16,816 bases of DNA from Planctomycetaceae bacterium (GCA_020426085.1 JAGQQP010000027.1:1-16816); one strand, 5' to 3'; counted from the stretch's first letter, positions 1 to 8,773 are shown. A program made the numbers and translations. Notes: generated by a model from the letters alone, not told the origin.

Positions 1-3000
1 ATCTGCAGTCAATTCACTGTGGCGGAAGAAAAGCCGATCCAGCCTGTGAAGGTGGATCTGGGGCGTCCTGTTAGTTTCGAGAAAGACGTATTCCCGATTC
101 TGGATGCCAATTGCATCGCCTGCCACAACGTAGCGAAAAAAGAAGGTTCGCTGGTTCTGGAAAATGTCGAAGATCTCATCAAAGGGGGAGACAGTGGTGC
201 CTCTGTGGTACCTGGCAAGCCTGATGAGAGCTATCTGTATAACGTTGCATCCCGCACCGAAGAGAGCTTCATGCCTCCACTGCCCAACAAAGTGGGGGCG
301 AAAGCGCTGACGCCTCAGCAGGTCTGGATTTTACGTCAGTGGATTATCGAAGGTGCGAAATCAAGCGGAAAATCAGCGGATGCGGGGGTTGCCTGGCAGT
401 CGCTGCCTCCCGATTTGAATTCTATTTACAGTTCCGCACTGTCCCCCTGGGCACGTTATGCAGCCGCCGGTCGTGCCAATCGGATTGCCATTTATGATCT
501 CGCAGCGGGAACAGAAGTGGCCACACTCAATGATCCTGCACTGTTGAAACTGCAGAAAGACGGAAAACCATTTTATCCGTTGGGAGCCGCCCATCGCGAT
601 TTTGTCCATTCCCTGGCATTTAATCCAGGTGGCGACATGCTGGCATCAGGTGGCTACCGGGTTGTGAAACTCTGGAAGAAATCGATGGGGAACGTGGTCA
701 AAAAGATGGAACTGCCGGCTGCTGTGACTGGTATGGCCTTGAATGCTGATCGTAGCGTTCTGGCTGTTGCCACTGCGGATAATACCGTTTCACTCTGGAA
801 GTTACCGGAAGGGACGAAACTGGTCGACCTGAAAGGTCATACCGGAGAAGTCAAAGGTCTGGCATTTACTCCGGATCGTACTAAGGTTGTCACTTCCTCT
901 GTCGATCAAAGCCTGCGGGTCTGGAATGCCGCTGATGGAAAACAGATTTCGACAATGAAGACACCTGCTGTCATCAATGCATTAACTGTCAGCAAAGATG
1001 GTACGCAGGTAATTGGTGGTGCAGCGAATCAGATCGTTTATGCCTGGCCGTTGACTCTGCCTGCTCCTAAAGAGGGAGAAAAGGCACCGGAGATTCCTGC
1101 TGCCTTGTATGAACTGAAAGGTCACGCCAAACCGATCACAACTGTGGAACTGATTTTGCCTGCCGGTACTCAACTGGCATCAGGCAGTGAAGACGGTACG
1201 GTTCGTGTCTGGGACCTGGCCGGGAAAAAGGAAATTCGTGCGATCAACCATGGAGCTCCTGTCACCGATATTGATATCACCGCTGACGGCAAATCACTGG
1301 TTTCTGTTTCGGTAAATGGAACCGGAAAAATCTGGCAGGTTGCTGACGGCAAAATGCTGAAAGAATTCCGAGGGGATCTGAGCAAGGAGCGTCAGATGAT
1401 TCTGGCGACAGAGACTCAAACGGTAACAAAGCAGCAGGTTGCTCTGGCAGATGCTGCCATGAAAGCCGCAGATAAAAACGTCAAAGATCGCGAAGAAGAA
1501 TTAAAGAAACGCAATGAAGAATTAGCAGCTGCTAAAAAGGCAGTTCCTGAAGAAAAGAAGAAAGCAGACGAATCAGCCAAGAAGCTGGAAGCCGCCAAAG
1601 CGGAACTGGCCAAGCTGCTGGCAGATCATAAGAAAAAAGGTGACGATGCTGTCGCTGCCGCTAATGCTCAGAAAGCAGCTGCAGAGAAAGCGGTTGCCGA
1701 TGCGGAAGCGAAATTAAAACAGACAAACGATGCCAATCAGGCTGCGATTGCCGCTGTAGAAAAAGAAGTCGCTGCTGCGAAAAAAGCTCTGGATGAAGCG
1801 AATGCGATCAAACCAGATGCAGCCGACAAAGAAGGTGAAGCTAAGAAAAAAGAAGCGGTTACCAAAGCACAGGCAGCCTTTGATGCCGTTCAGAAAAAGC
1901 TGACGGCAGCACAACAGAAAAAGGCAGCCGATGAAAAAACAGCAACACAGGCTATCGCTACTGCCAAGCAGGCAGTTCCCAAAGCGGATGCTGCGATTGC
2001 TGCTGCCAAGAAGCTGGCGGAAACTAAACCGGATACCAAGGCCGCTGATAAGAAAGTGGCTGACGCAGAAGCCGAGTCCAAAAAACTGACGGATGCGGTC
2101 GCTGCTGCCGAGAAAAAAGTGACTTCATCGGAACGGTCTGTGAAAGTTGCGGAAGGGACTCTGACCAAAATTAAAGGACAACTGGCAGAACGGACAAAAG
2201 AGAAAGCAGAAATTGATAAAACGGCGACTGCTGTTGATGCTGCTCTGGCGGAAGCCAAAAAGCAGGCTGCAGTTCTGACTCCGATCAAGTCGGTTGCCTT
2301 TTCTGAAGACGGAAAGCAGGTTGTGACGGGAGATGACAGTCAGATGGTTCGCATCTGGGATGCTGTTACCGGCCAGGAACTGGATACGCTGGCAGGACAC
2401 AATGCTCCTGTTTCTGCTGTCGGTTATACATCCAAAACAACGGTTGTGTCAGGAAGTGCAGACAAAACCGTTCTGGTACAGAACATTCAGCCGGTCTGGA
2501 CTCTGATTGCCCAACTGGGTGCCGATGAAAAAGATCCTGCAAAGGTTGGCGGTTCACCCATTTCCAACCGGGCACTCTGTCTGGATTTCAGCCCGGATGG
2601 CAAACTGCTTGCCGTCGGTGGTGGTGATCCTTCCCGTAGCGGCGAAATCACGATCTGGGATGTGACCACTGGAAAACTAGTGAAGAAGCTGGGCGATGCC
2701 CACAGTGACACGGTACTGGGAGTTCGCTTCTCTCGTTCAGGCAAATCGTTGCTGACAGGTGCTGCTGATAAATTCGTCAAAATCTTTGATGTGGCGACCG
2801 GTAAATTTTTGAAATCATTTGAAGGTCATACGCATCACGTTCTGGATGTTGCCTGGAAAGCAGATGAGTCCACCATTGTGAGTTCTGGTGCCGACAATGT
2901 GATCAAAGTCTGGAATATTGAAACCGGAGAACAGAAACGAACAATTGCCGGTTATTCCAAGCAGGTTACATCGATCGCTTTCCTGGGGCTGGGAGACAAC

Positions 3001-3246
3001 ATTGTCAGCGGAGGCGGAGACAAGACTGTTCGCATGCATCTGACGACTAACGGATCAAACTATCGTAATCTGGCGGGCTCCACTGATTACGTCTACAGTG
3101 TCGCCGGCAGCCGGGATGAATCGATTGTCATCGCCGGTGGTGAAGACGGAATTCTGCGAGTCTGGGATGCGAAGACAGGCAAACTGCTTAACAGCTTTAA
3201 TCCACCCCCTGTTCCCCAGAATCAGCAGGCCAGTGCCGGTAAATAA
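1..3246 (+). CDS. Planctomycete cytochrome c / double WD40 propeller protein with central coiled coil (5' partial)
   Basis: Exported multidomain protein; function unknown, probably a periplasmic or surface scaffold carrying one haem. The frame is open from base 1. A GTG at 19 could be called as start, but the six codons before it end in a signal-peptide-like stretch (I-C-S-Q-F-T, then V-A/E-E), so the true start probably lies off the window. Numbering from GTG19: a haem c motif CIACH at residues 32-36 with a possible Met ligand in FMPP, as in PSCyt1-type domains; about seven WD40-like blades at 130-450, several ending in the typical VW-D/N; an Ala/Lys/Glu-rich coiled coil at about 452-753; then seven more blades at about 753-1060. 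Composition of the coil matches the flanks in codon use, so it is not an obvious insertion. It is followed by a strong terminator and is apparently not in an operon with the next gene. Domain calls are confident; the role is not known. Confidence 0.9.
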   Translation: MCSQFTVAEEKPIQPVKVDLGRPVSFEKDVFPILDANCIACHNVAKKEGSLVLENVEDLIKGGDSGASVVPGKPDESYLYNVASRTEESFMPPLPNKVGAKALTPQQVWILRQWIIEGAKSSGKSADAGVAWQSLPPDLNSIYSSALSPWARYAAAGRANRIAIYDLAAGTEVATLNDPALLKLQKDGKPFYPLGAAHRDFVHSLAFNPGGDMLASGGYRVVKLWKKSMGNVVKKMELPAAVTGMALNADRSVLAVATADNTVSLWKLPEGTKLVDLKGHTGEVKGLAFTPDRTKVVTSSVDQSLRVWNAADGKQISTMKTPAVINALTVSKDGTQVIGGAANQIVYAWPLTLPAPKEGEKAPEIPAALYELKGHAKPITTVELILPAGTQLASGSEDGTVRVWDLAGKKEIRAINHGAPVTDIDITADGKSLVSVSVNGTGKIWQVADGKMLKEFRGDLSKERQMILATETQTVTKQQVALADAAMKAADKNVKDREEELKKRNEELAAAKKAVPEEKKKADESAKKLEAAKAELAKLLADHKKKGDDAVAAANAQKAAAEKAVADAEAKLKQTNDANQAAIAAVEKEVAAAKKALDEANAIKPDAADKEGEAKKKEAVTKAQAAFDAVQKKLTAAQQKKAADEKTATQAIATAKQAVPKADAAIAAAKKLAETKPDTKAADKKVADAEAESKKLTDAVAAAEKKVTSSERSVKVAEGTLTKIKGQLAERTKEKAEIDKTATAVDAALAEAKKQAAVLTPIKSVAFSEDGKQVVTGDDSQMVRIWDAVTGQELDTLAGHNAPVSAVGYTSKTTVVSGSADKTVLVQNIQPVWTLIAQLGADEKDPAKVGGSPISNRALCLDFSPDGKLLAVGGGDPSRSGEITIWDVTTGKLVKKLGDAHSDTVLGVRFSRSGKSLLTGAADKFVKIFDVATGKFLKSFEGHTHHVLDVAWKADESTIVSSGADNVIKVWNIETGEQKRTIAGYSKQVTSIAFLGLGDNIVSGGGDKTVRMHLTTNGSNYRNLAGSTDYVYSVAGSRDESIVIAGGEDGILRVWDAKTGKLLNSFNPPPVPQNQQASAGK

Positions 3247-3281
3247 GCCTGGCTGATCTGATAAAAAAGTACAGCTTCCAG

Positions 3282-3316
3282 CGGCTCTGCGGATTTATTC
3301 GCAGGGCCGTTTTTTT
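3282..3316 (+). terminator. Intrinsic terminator of the cytochrome/WD40 gene
   Basis: A 10-bp GC-rich stem (3282-3291 with 3300-3309, one G-U wobble) encloses an 8-base AT-rich loop and is followed directly by seven T residues (3310-3316). It begins 35 bases after the stop codon at 3244-3246, so it should end that transcript. Confidence 0.88.
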
Positions 3317-3570
3317 ATGCACTCTGGCAGGGAAATGGATCATTTTGGGGGATTCGATCGCTTGAGAGGTGGAATCAGACTCAGGGAACCGGCTGGAAGG
3401 GGGGACCTGATTGCACTGTCAGGTCGGACTGATTATATTCGGGGCTCACAACAAATCATTCCGCCAGATCGTTGCAGCCCGAAAACTATGCCAGGGAACT
3501 GTCTCCTGAAGAGATATCTCAGACCGGATTCGGGCAATAAAAATTTGAACACAGCAGGAAACTACACATT
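3317..3570 (+). other. Intergenic region upstream of the amidohydrolase
   Basis: No credible gene. An 89-codon open frame begins inside the terminator's T-run and overlaps the next gene; its composition is not protein-like, so I leave it out. The stretch contains one candidate promoter (3411-3439) and a purine-rich AGGA about 11 bases before the ATG at 3571. Confidence 0.6.
3411..3439 (+). promoter_or_regulatory. Candidate sigma-70 type promoter for the amidohydrolase
   Basis: TTGCAC (3411-3416) and TATATT (3434-3439) are separated by exactly 17 bases. The -10 matches consensus in five of six positions, the -35 in only three. It would start a transcript near 3446 with a leader of about 125 bases. 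Planctomycete promoter consensus is poorly known, so this is a pattern call only. Confidence 0.4.
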
Positions 3571-4863
3571 ATGTCCGAACAGTTGAGTAAACGGATCTTT
3601 ACCGAATTAGAGAGTCTGGTTCTGATTGACCCTCATACCCATATAAATCCTCACTCCGCAGCTTCAACCACACTCGCGGATATCATGGGGTATCATTATT
3701 ACACCGAACTTGCCCATTCTGCCGGTCTGCCTCGTGAAGTGATTGAGGAACCGGGTATTGGTCCCAAAGAAAAAGTCGGGCGACTGGTGAAGCAGCTGGG
3801 AGATCTGGATAATACGATTCAACTCAGCTGGTTACTGGATATCTGCAGTGAATTTTTCGGCTTCGAAGAGGAAGCGATTACCGAGTCTAACTGGGAGAAG
3901 CTGTACGACACCGCGGCTGAGAAGATGGCTCAATCCGACTGGGAACAGCAGGTATTAAAACAGAGTGGTCTCGAACAGGTGTTCCTGACGAACGATTTTG
4001 ATGATCCACTGGAAGGCTTTGACACAAACCTTTACATCCCCTGTCTACGGACGGATGATCTGGTATTTCATCTGGCAAAACCCGAAACCCGGGAGCGACT
4101 GGCGAAAGCGACACAGTTAGATGTTGGCTGTGCCAATACGTTAAAAGCAGCGATTGGCAAGCTGTTTGAGCATTTCACATCGAAGGGAGCCCGTGCCTGT
4201 GCCATTTCATTGCCCCCCGATTTCAATCCGGTTGCTGTGACCGCCGATCAGGTCGATCCTGTGGTCAGATCTCTGTTTGCAGGAGACGAGATTACAGCCG
4301 CTGAGTCAAAAATCGTGAGTCAGTTTGTCTTCTGGACTCTGGCAGAGTATTGTGCCGAACATCGTCTGCCTTTCGATCTGATGATTGGTGTGAACCGCCG
4401 CGTATATGAAGCCGGCGTGTATCAGGGGCAGGATTTGTATGACAAGCGGACGTCTCTGATTCTGTATAAAGAGCTGTTCAACGCGTTTCCCCAGGTCACA
4501 TTCCCCGTTTCCGTATTAACGAGTACCAGCAATCAGGAACTGGTCAGCTACAGCTGGATTTTCCCGAATGTGGTCATCAATGGACACTGGTGGTATTCAA
4601 ATACGCCGGCCTTCATTACGTTTGACTGCAAAAGTCGCCTGGAAGCTGTTCCCAAGACTAAACAGATCGGCTATTACAGCGATATGTACAAACTGGAGTT
4701 CGCGCTGCCTAAATTCCGTATGTATCGACGTGTACTGGCAAGTGTTTTGGCCAGTGATTTTGTGATCGGGAGAAACTGGTCAGAAGAGCGGGCGATCGAC
4801 CTTGGGAAGCTGGTACTGCGGGGGAATGTGGAGACGATTTTTGGCAGTGAATCCGCATCCTGA
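3571..4863 (+). CDS. Uronate isomerase-like amidohydrolase
   Basis: A 430-residue cytoplasmic protein of the amidohydrolase superfamily, most like glucuronate/uronate isomerases (UxaC), which convert D-glucuronate to D-fructuronate. Visible support: the N-terminal metal motif D-P-H-T-H at residues 20-24 (HxH), an N-G-H-W-W-Y block near 337-342, and a C-terminal GYYSDMYKLEF block (Asp371) followed by a Phe/Arg/Tyr-rich helix resembling the UxaC end, where the family has a conserved G-x-x-x-D segment and RxxxYxRR-like helix. It is somewhat shorter than typical UxaC (about 470). There is no signal peptide. ATG 3571 is chosen because it sits just ahead of the conserved domain and has AGGA upstream. 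No other hexuronate gene is adjacent, and the sequence is clearly divergent, so a specific substrate and the symbol uxaC are not justified. Confidence 0.75.
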   Translation: MSEQLSKRIFTELESLVLIDPHTHINPHSAASTTLADIMGYHYYTELAHSAGLPREVIEEPGIGPKEKVGRLVKQLGDLDNTIQLSWLLDICSEFFGFEEEAITESNWEKLYDTAAEKMAQSDWEQQVLKQSGLEQVFLTNDFDDPLEGFDTNLYIPCLRTDDLVFHLAKPETRERLAKATQLDVGCANTLKAAIGKLFEHFTSKGARACAISLPPDFNPVAVTADQVDPVVRSLFAGDEITAAESKIVSQFVFWTLAEYCAEHRLPFDLMIGVNRRVYEAGVYQGQDLYDKRTSLILYKELFNAFPQVTFPVSVLTSTSNQELVSYSWIFPNVVINGHWWYSNTPAFITFDCKSRLEAVPKTKQIGYYSDMYKLEFALPKFRMYRRVLASVLASDFVIGRNWSEERAIDLGKLVLRGNVETIFGSESAS

Positions 4864-4877
4864 ATGACATGAAGTGA

Positions 4878-4914
4878 TTGCATCACGGACAGATGCGACT
4901 TAAAATGTGATGCA
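4878..4914 (+). promoter_or_regulatory. Candidate promoter with flanking inverted repeat, upstream of the phosphatase pair
   Basis: TTGCAT (4878-4883) and TAAAAT (4901-4906) are 17 bases apart. An 8-bp perfect inverted repeat, TGCATCAC at 4879-4886 and GTGATGCA at 4907-4914, overlaps the -35 and lies directly after the -10. The arms are 20 bases apart, centre to centre 28 bases, roughly what two half-sites on nearby faces of the helix would need. It could be an operator; it could also be a weak RNA hairpin past the preceding stop codon. Confidence 0.4.
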
Positions 4915-4965
4915 TATCCCATTATTATCATATCCATCATAATTTCATCATTAAGGGCTTCCCAT

Positions 4966-6645
4966 ATGGCTACTCTGGTCATGCTGCAGGCTGGTCAAGC
5001 GGTCTCATACTCACTTACCGGATCGGAGATAGTTCTGGGCAGACATCCTGACTGCCAGATTCAACTCGATTCGAATATGGTTTCGCGGCGTCATGCGCAG
5101 GTCATTGGATCAGGTGATGAGTTTTTTGTTGAAGATCTGGGAAGTGGAAACGGAACATTCGTCAATGGGAAAAAGATAGAAGGTCGAACCCAGTTAGCTC
5201 ATGATGATCGATTGAAAGTTGGACCGATTCTCTTCCGGTTTGAGTCAGATAAGAAGCAGGAACCAAAGCGGTCTGGAATTACAATCGACAGCAGCTTTGA
5301 TATCGGTTTTTCGAATGATGAAGAGGACGGTGATGCCGGAGCCACTATCATGGGGGCTGTTTCCGGTGTCGGCGGGTTTGGTGGTCTGGATATTCGCCCG
5401 GAAGCCAAATTAAAAGCCATGATCGAAATCAGCCGCAGTCTGGCAGGCACCGTCGATCTGGAAAAACTGCTGCCACAGATTCTCACCACGCTGTTTCATA
5501 TCTTCCCCGCCGCAGACCGGGGTTGCATTTTACTCAAAGATGAAAACACCGGCGAGATGGTACCGCGCGCGTTCAAACATCGTCGTGAAGGTGAAGATGC
5601 GACTGTCAAGTTGAGCCGAACAATTGTGAATAAAGTACTCGAAGAGAGAACGGGGATATTATCCGCCGATGCAGCCAGCGATGCGCAATTCGATGCCAGT
5701 GAGTCCATCTCCAATTTGTCGATCCGTTCGATGATGTGTGTGCCCATGCTGGGTCTTGAAGAAGAGCCCATTGGCGTGATCAATATTGATACGCAGAACC
5801 CGGTTCAACAGTTCCAGGAAGAAGACCTGGATCTGTTAATGTCCGTCGCCGGGCAGGCGGCGCTGACTTATGAAAGCGCCAGGCTGATGACGTCATTCAT
5901 GGAAAAGCAGAAACAGGACAACGAAATGAACATTGCCCGGGGCGTACAACAGGGGTTACTCCCCAGTACAGTTCCCGAGGTTGAAGGATATGAATTTTTT
6001 GCGTCTTATCATTCTGCCCAGGCCGTTGGTGGTGATTACTATGATATCTTCGAGCTGCCTGATGATATGATCGGTCTATCCTTTGGTGATGTGGCCGGAA
6101 AAGGTGTACCCGGCGCGATGATCATGGCACGTATGTCGAGCTGTGTGCAGAATACGATGCGGTTTGTGCATGAAGTCGGACCAGCTGTTGAAGCTATTAA
6201 CGATCATATGTGTGACAGTGCCGTCGAAGGGCGTTTTGTAACTTATGTGCTTGTGATTCTGGATACGAAAAATCACCGGCTCTCACTGGTGAATGCGGGG
6301 CATATGTCTCCGATGATCCTCAAGCCGGACGGTTCCATCGATGAATTTCCGGAAGAAAGCATTGGTGTTCCGATCGGCGTGATGGAAGGCTTTCCGTTTG
6401 AAGTTGTCGAGCGGGATCTGGCACCCGGCGAAATCGTGGTTCTGTTTACCGATGGTGTCGACGAAGCAATGAATCCGGAAGGGGAACTGTATACCCTGGA
6501 CCGGATGCGGGAGTTCATTAAGGACAATCGTGAAAAAAATGCGGCTGAGTTAGGACAGGCCCTGCTGGCAGATGTCCGGCGTCATGCCAATGGGCGTCCC
6601 CAGAATGACGATATTACTATAATGACCTTCGGGCGTGTTTCCTGA
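4966..6645 (+). CDS. FHA-GAF-PP2C (SpoIIE/RsbU-type) serine/threonine phosphatase, copy 1
   Basis: A 559-residue soluble signalling phosphatase. Domain order: FHA (about 1-95) with GRHPDC at 25-30, the S-R-R-H core at 40-43 and GNGT at 61-64, expected to bind phospho-threonine; a linker containing G-A-T-I-M at 125-129; GAF sensor (about 148-305); a short coiled-coil helix (310-335, [21 protein letters not shown]), typical of the RsbU/SpoIIE junction; then a PP2C domain (340-559). Metal-binding acidic residues are all present: GGDYYD (Asp357, Asp360), GDVAGKG (Asp375), TDG (Asp496) and NDD (548-549). The ATG at 4966 is preceded by AAGGG at 8-base spacing. The family dephosphorylates proteins such as anti-sigma antagonists; no such target is encoded nearby. 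It is followed after 39 bases by a paralogue, probably co-transcribed. Confidence 0.93.
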   Translation: MATLVMLQAGQAVSYSLTGSEIVLGRHPDCQIQLDSNMVSRRHAQVIGSGDEFFVEDLGSGNGTFVNGKKIEGRTQLAHDDRLKVGPILFRFESDKKQEPKRSGITIDSSFDIGFSNDEEDGDAGATIMGAVSGVGGFGGLDIRPEAKLKAMIEISRSLAGTVDLEKLLPQILTTLFHIFPAADRGCILLKDENTGEMVPRAFKHRREGEDATVKLSRTIVNKVLEERTGILSADAASDAQFDASESISNLSIRSMMCVPMLGLEEEPIGVINIDTQNPVQQFQEEDLDLLMSVAGQAALTYESARLMTSFMEKQKQDNEMNIARGVQQGLLPSTVPEVEGYEFFASYHSAQAVGGDYYDIFELPDDMIGLSFGDVAGKGVPGAMIMARMSSCVQNTMRFVHEVGPAVEAINDHMCDSAVEGRFVTYVLVILDTKNHRLSLVNAGHMSPMILKPDGSIDEFPEESIGVPIGVMEGFPFEVVERDLAPGEIVVLFTDGVDEAMNPEGELYTLDRMREFIKDNREKNAAELGQALLADVRRHANGRPQNDDITIMTFGRVS

Positions 6646-6684
6646 GGGTGACTGTTTTCTTAATCTAATCTGATCGCCTCTATC

Positions 6685-8376
6685 ATGTCCGCCAGTCTGT
6701 TCCTGCAAAATAATGGCGATTCCACTCGACTGGAAATTAAAGGGAAGCAGGTGACACTGGGACGGCATCCGGAATGCGAAGTCTGTCTCAAATCAAATAC
6801 AGTCTCCCGCTATCACGCGCGCATTACAGCCACTGCAGAAGACGTGTATCAAATTGAAGATCTGGGAAGCGGTAACGGAACCTTCATCAATGATGTGCCG
6901 GTCAAAGACCCGGTTGTATTGCAGTCAGGAGATCAGATTTCAATCGGCCCGTTCCTGCTGGAATTCTCCAGTGATGAGGATTACGAAAACTCACCGCATG
7001 AAGGGCTGCTGACTTCATATGGATTAATTCCTTCACTGAAAAGTGTTTCTGTCCGCCCTCCTGCTACTGATAAATCAACCATTCTACGGGCATCGGAATC
7101 AGGCAGCGGGTTATCGCGCTTTCAAATCAAACCGGAAATCAAATTGAAAGCCATCCTGGAGATCAGTCGCACGATTGCAACCGCAACTGATCTGGATTCG
7201 ATGGCGGAACGCGTGCTGGAAGGACTGTTTCACATCTTTCCCGCCGCCGACCGAGGCTGTATTTTATTGCGTGATCATGACAATCAACGGTTTTTTCCCA
7301 AGGCCGTACGCCATCGGCGGGAAGATGACCTGGAAGCACTGCAGTTGAGTCGCACGGTGTTGAAAGCGGTGACCGATAATAAAACCGGGGTCCTGTCTGC
7401 CGATGCGGCTAATGATGAACGATTTGAGAAAAGTGAATCGGTTTCCACACTGACAATTCGCTCCATCTTGTGTGCCCCCATGCTTGGTCTGGATGGAAGT
7501 GTTATCGGAATTATCAACCTGGATACTCAACTGGCCGGACAGATGTTTTCTGATGATGACCTTGAACTGCTGATGGTGATAGCCGGTCAGGCAGCTCTTT
7601 CGTATGAGAGTGCACGTCTGATGATCTCGCATGTGGAAAAACAACGCTACGATAATGAGATGGAAATTGCTGCCCGCGTCCAGAAAGGACTGTTACCAGC
7701 GAAAATTCCGCACGTCCCGGGGTATGAGTTCTTTGTCTCCTACGAAGCCGCACGCGCCGTGGGAGGCGACTACTATGACTTTATTCAGACGTCTGATTCG
7801 CTGATCTGGTTTGCATTGGGGGATGTCGCCGGGAAAGGGGTTCCGGCGTCGCTGGTAATGTCGCGCGTCTGCAGTTCTGTTCGCAGTACGGTCGAGTTTG
7901 TCACTGATGTTGCAGATGCAGTACATCGAGTGAATCATCATATTGATGAAGCAGCTCATGACGGGCGGTTCATCACATTTATCCTGGGACAGATCGAACT
8001 GACAGAAAATCTGGTGTCGTTTGTCAACGCGGGGCATCTAGAGCCGCTGTTGTGGGAAGCTGATGGTACACTGCGAGAACTCTCTGCAGATCATCCGAGC
8101 GTACCCCTGGGGGTGATGGATGATTATGAATATGAGTCCCTGCAGCATCAACTGAAACCGGGCGAACAACTGATTCTGTACACAGACGGGGTCACGGAAG
8201 CGATGAATGAAGAACGCGACCAGTTCGGGATCGAGCGGTTGAAATCGGTGATTCTGGATTCCCAGAGAAACCCTGCGGAAACAGGAGAGCAGATCCTGCA
8301 GGCAGTGAGAGCATTCGCTGGTCAGGCGGAGCAGTACGACGATCTGACACTGGTCATCATCGGTCGGACGCCCTGA
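6685..8376 (+). CDS. FHA-GAF-PP2C (SpoIIE/RsbU-type) serine/threonine phosphatase, copy 2
   Basis: A 563-residue paralogue of the preceding gene with the same order: FHA (about 1-95; GRHPEC 26-31, S-R-Y-H 41-44, GNGT 63-66), a variable linker with S-T-I-L at 131-134, GAF (about 155-315), coiled-coil junction (318-340) and PP2C (345-563). The catalytic acidic residues are intact: GGDYYD (Asp362, Asp365), GDVAGKG (Asp380), TDG (Asp501), YDD (552-553). The two proteins share long identical stretches in GAF (for example [14 protein letters not shown]) but differ in the linker and the FHA face, which suggests an old tandem duplication with divergence of ligand specificity. No clear ribosome binding site precedes ATG 6685 (the preceding bases are pyrimidine-rich), so translation may depend on coupling to copy 1. 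Its 3' end faces a convergent gene. Confidence 0.93.
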   Translation: MSASLFLQNNGDSTRLEIKGKQVTLGRHPECEVCLKSNTVSRYHARITATAEDVYQIEDLGSGNGTFINDVPVKDPVVLQSGDQISIGPFLLEFSSDEDYENSPHEGLLTSYGLIPSLKSVSVRPPATDKSTILRASESGSGLSRFQIKPEIKLKAILEISRTIATATDLDSMAERVLEGLFHIFPAADRGCILLRDHDNQRFFPKAVRHRREDDLEALQLSRTVLKAVTDNKTGVLSADAANDERFEKSESVSTLTIRSILCAPMLGLDGSVIGIINLDTQLAGQMFSDDDLELLMVIAGQAALSYESARLMISHVEKQRYDNEMEIAARVQKGLLPAKIPHVPGYEFFVSYEAARAVGGDYYDFIQTSDSLIWFALGDVAGKGVPASLVMSRVCSSVRSTVEFVTDVADAVHRVNHHIDEAAHDGRFITFILGQIELTENLVSFVNAGHLEPLLWEADGTLRELSADHPSVPLGVMDDYEYESLQHQLKPGEQLILYTDGVTEAMNEERDQFGIERLKSVILDSQRNPAETGEQILQAVRAFAGQAEQYDDLTLVIIGRTP

Positions 8377-8379
8377 AAT

Positions 8380-8420
8380 AAAAAAACAAGTGAGATGCAT
8401 TGCCCGTACATCCCACTTGT
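8380..8420 (-). terminator. Intrinsic terminator of the small basic-protein gene (minus strand)
   Basis: A 12-bp stem with one mismatch (8386-8397 with 8409-8420, 11-base loop) is preceded on the plus strand by a run of A residues (8380-8386), i.e. a U-run on the minus-strand transcript. It lies 38 bases past the minus-strand stop at 8459-8461. It may also slow plus-strand readthrough from the phosphatase gene, but lacks a U-run in that direction. Confidence 0.75.
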
Positions 8421-8458
8421 CAGAGTCCATGATTTCTATTTCTGCGGGGGATTGCAGA

Positions 8459-8773
8459 TTAAAGCATGATATCCGTTGGTTCGGCGACTTTGCGATATCC
8501 CATGCTGTGCAGCACTTCCAGGACCTCACTCCAGGTAGGGAACTGCCGACCGCTGCGACGTTTGTAATCGTCCATCGCTTTCATGAAGTCGATTTCCTGA
8601 TCGCTGTAATCGCGTTCGCAGGTGGTCGGGTCGATCTGACGACGACGCTCAATTTTGCGCTGGTCGACTACTTCATGTTTGGTATGAATTGATTCTTTCT
8701 TGCCTGAATCTCTGCGGCTGACACGACGACGGTCAACTACCAGTTCTGATGGGGGATCAAGTTGATTTACCAT
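8459..8773 (-). CDS. Small basic hypothetical protein
   Basis: 104 residues, unknown function, no signal peptide or membrane segment. The open frame extends to 8851, but that start would be TTG; I choose the ATG at 8771-8773, which has AAAAAGG about 12 bases upstream. The N-terminal half contains two similar basic stretches, VDRRRVSRR (13-21) and VDQRKIERRR (36-45), which look like an internal repeat and could contact nucleic acid or acidic partners. The C-terminal part (FPTWSEVLEVLHSMGYRKV, 78-96) looks like a compact conserved helix pair. It lies alone, convergent with the phosphatase pair and ending in its own terminator. I do not recognise the family with certainty; similar short proteins seem typical of planctomycetes, but that is inference. 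Confidence 0.7.
   Translation of the reverse strand: MVNQLDPPSELVVDRRRVSRRDSGKKESIHTKHEVVDQRKIERRRQIDPTTCERDYSDQEIDFMKAMDDYKRRSGRQFPTWSEVLEVLHSMGYRKVAEPTDIML

Noticed and set aside
1372..2277. Repeat-like Ala/Lys region as inserted or foreign DNA
   Set aside because: Codon use and reading frame are continuous with the flanks; it is a coiled coil, not an insertion.
1890..2288. Long minus-strand ORFs opposite the WD40/coiled-coil gene
   Set aside because: Shadow frames of the Ala/Lys-rich coding strand (Ser/Ala/Phe-rich translations), no ribosome binding sites.
3317..3586. 89-codon plus-strand ORF after the terminator
   Set aside because: Starts at the terminator's T-run, overlaps the amidohydrolase start, and has an unnatural amino-acid makeup; no ribosome binding site.
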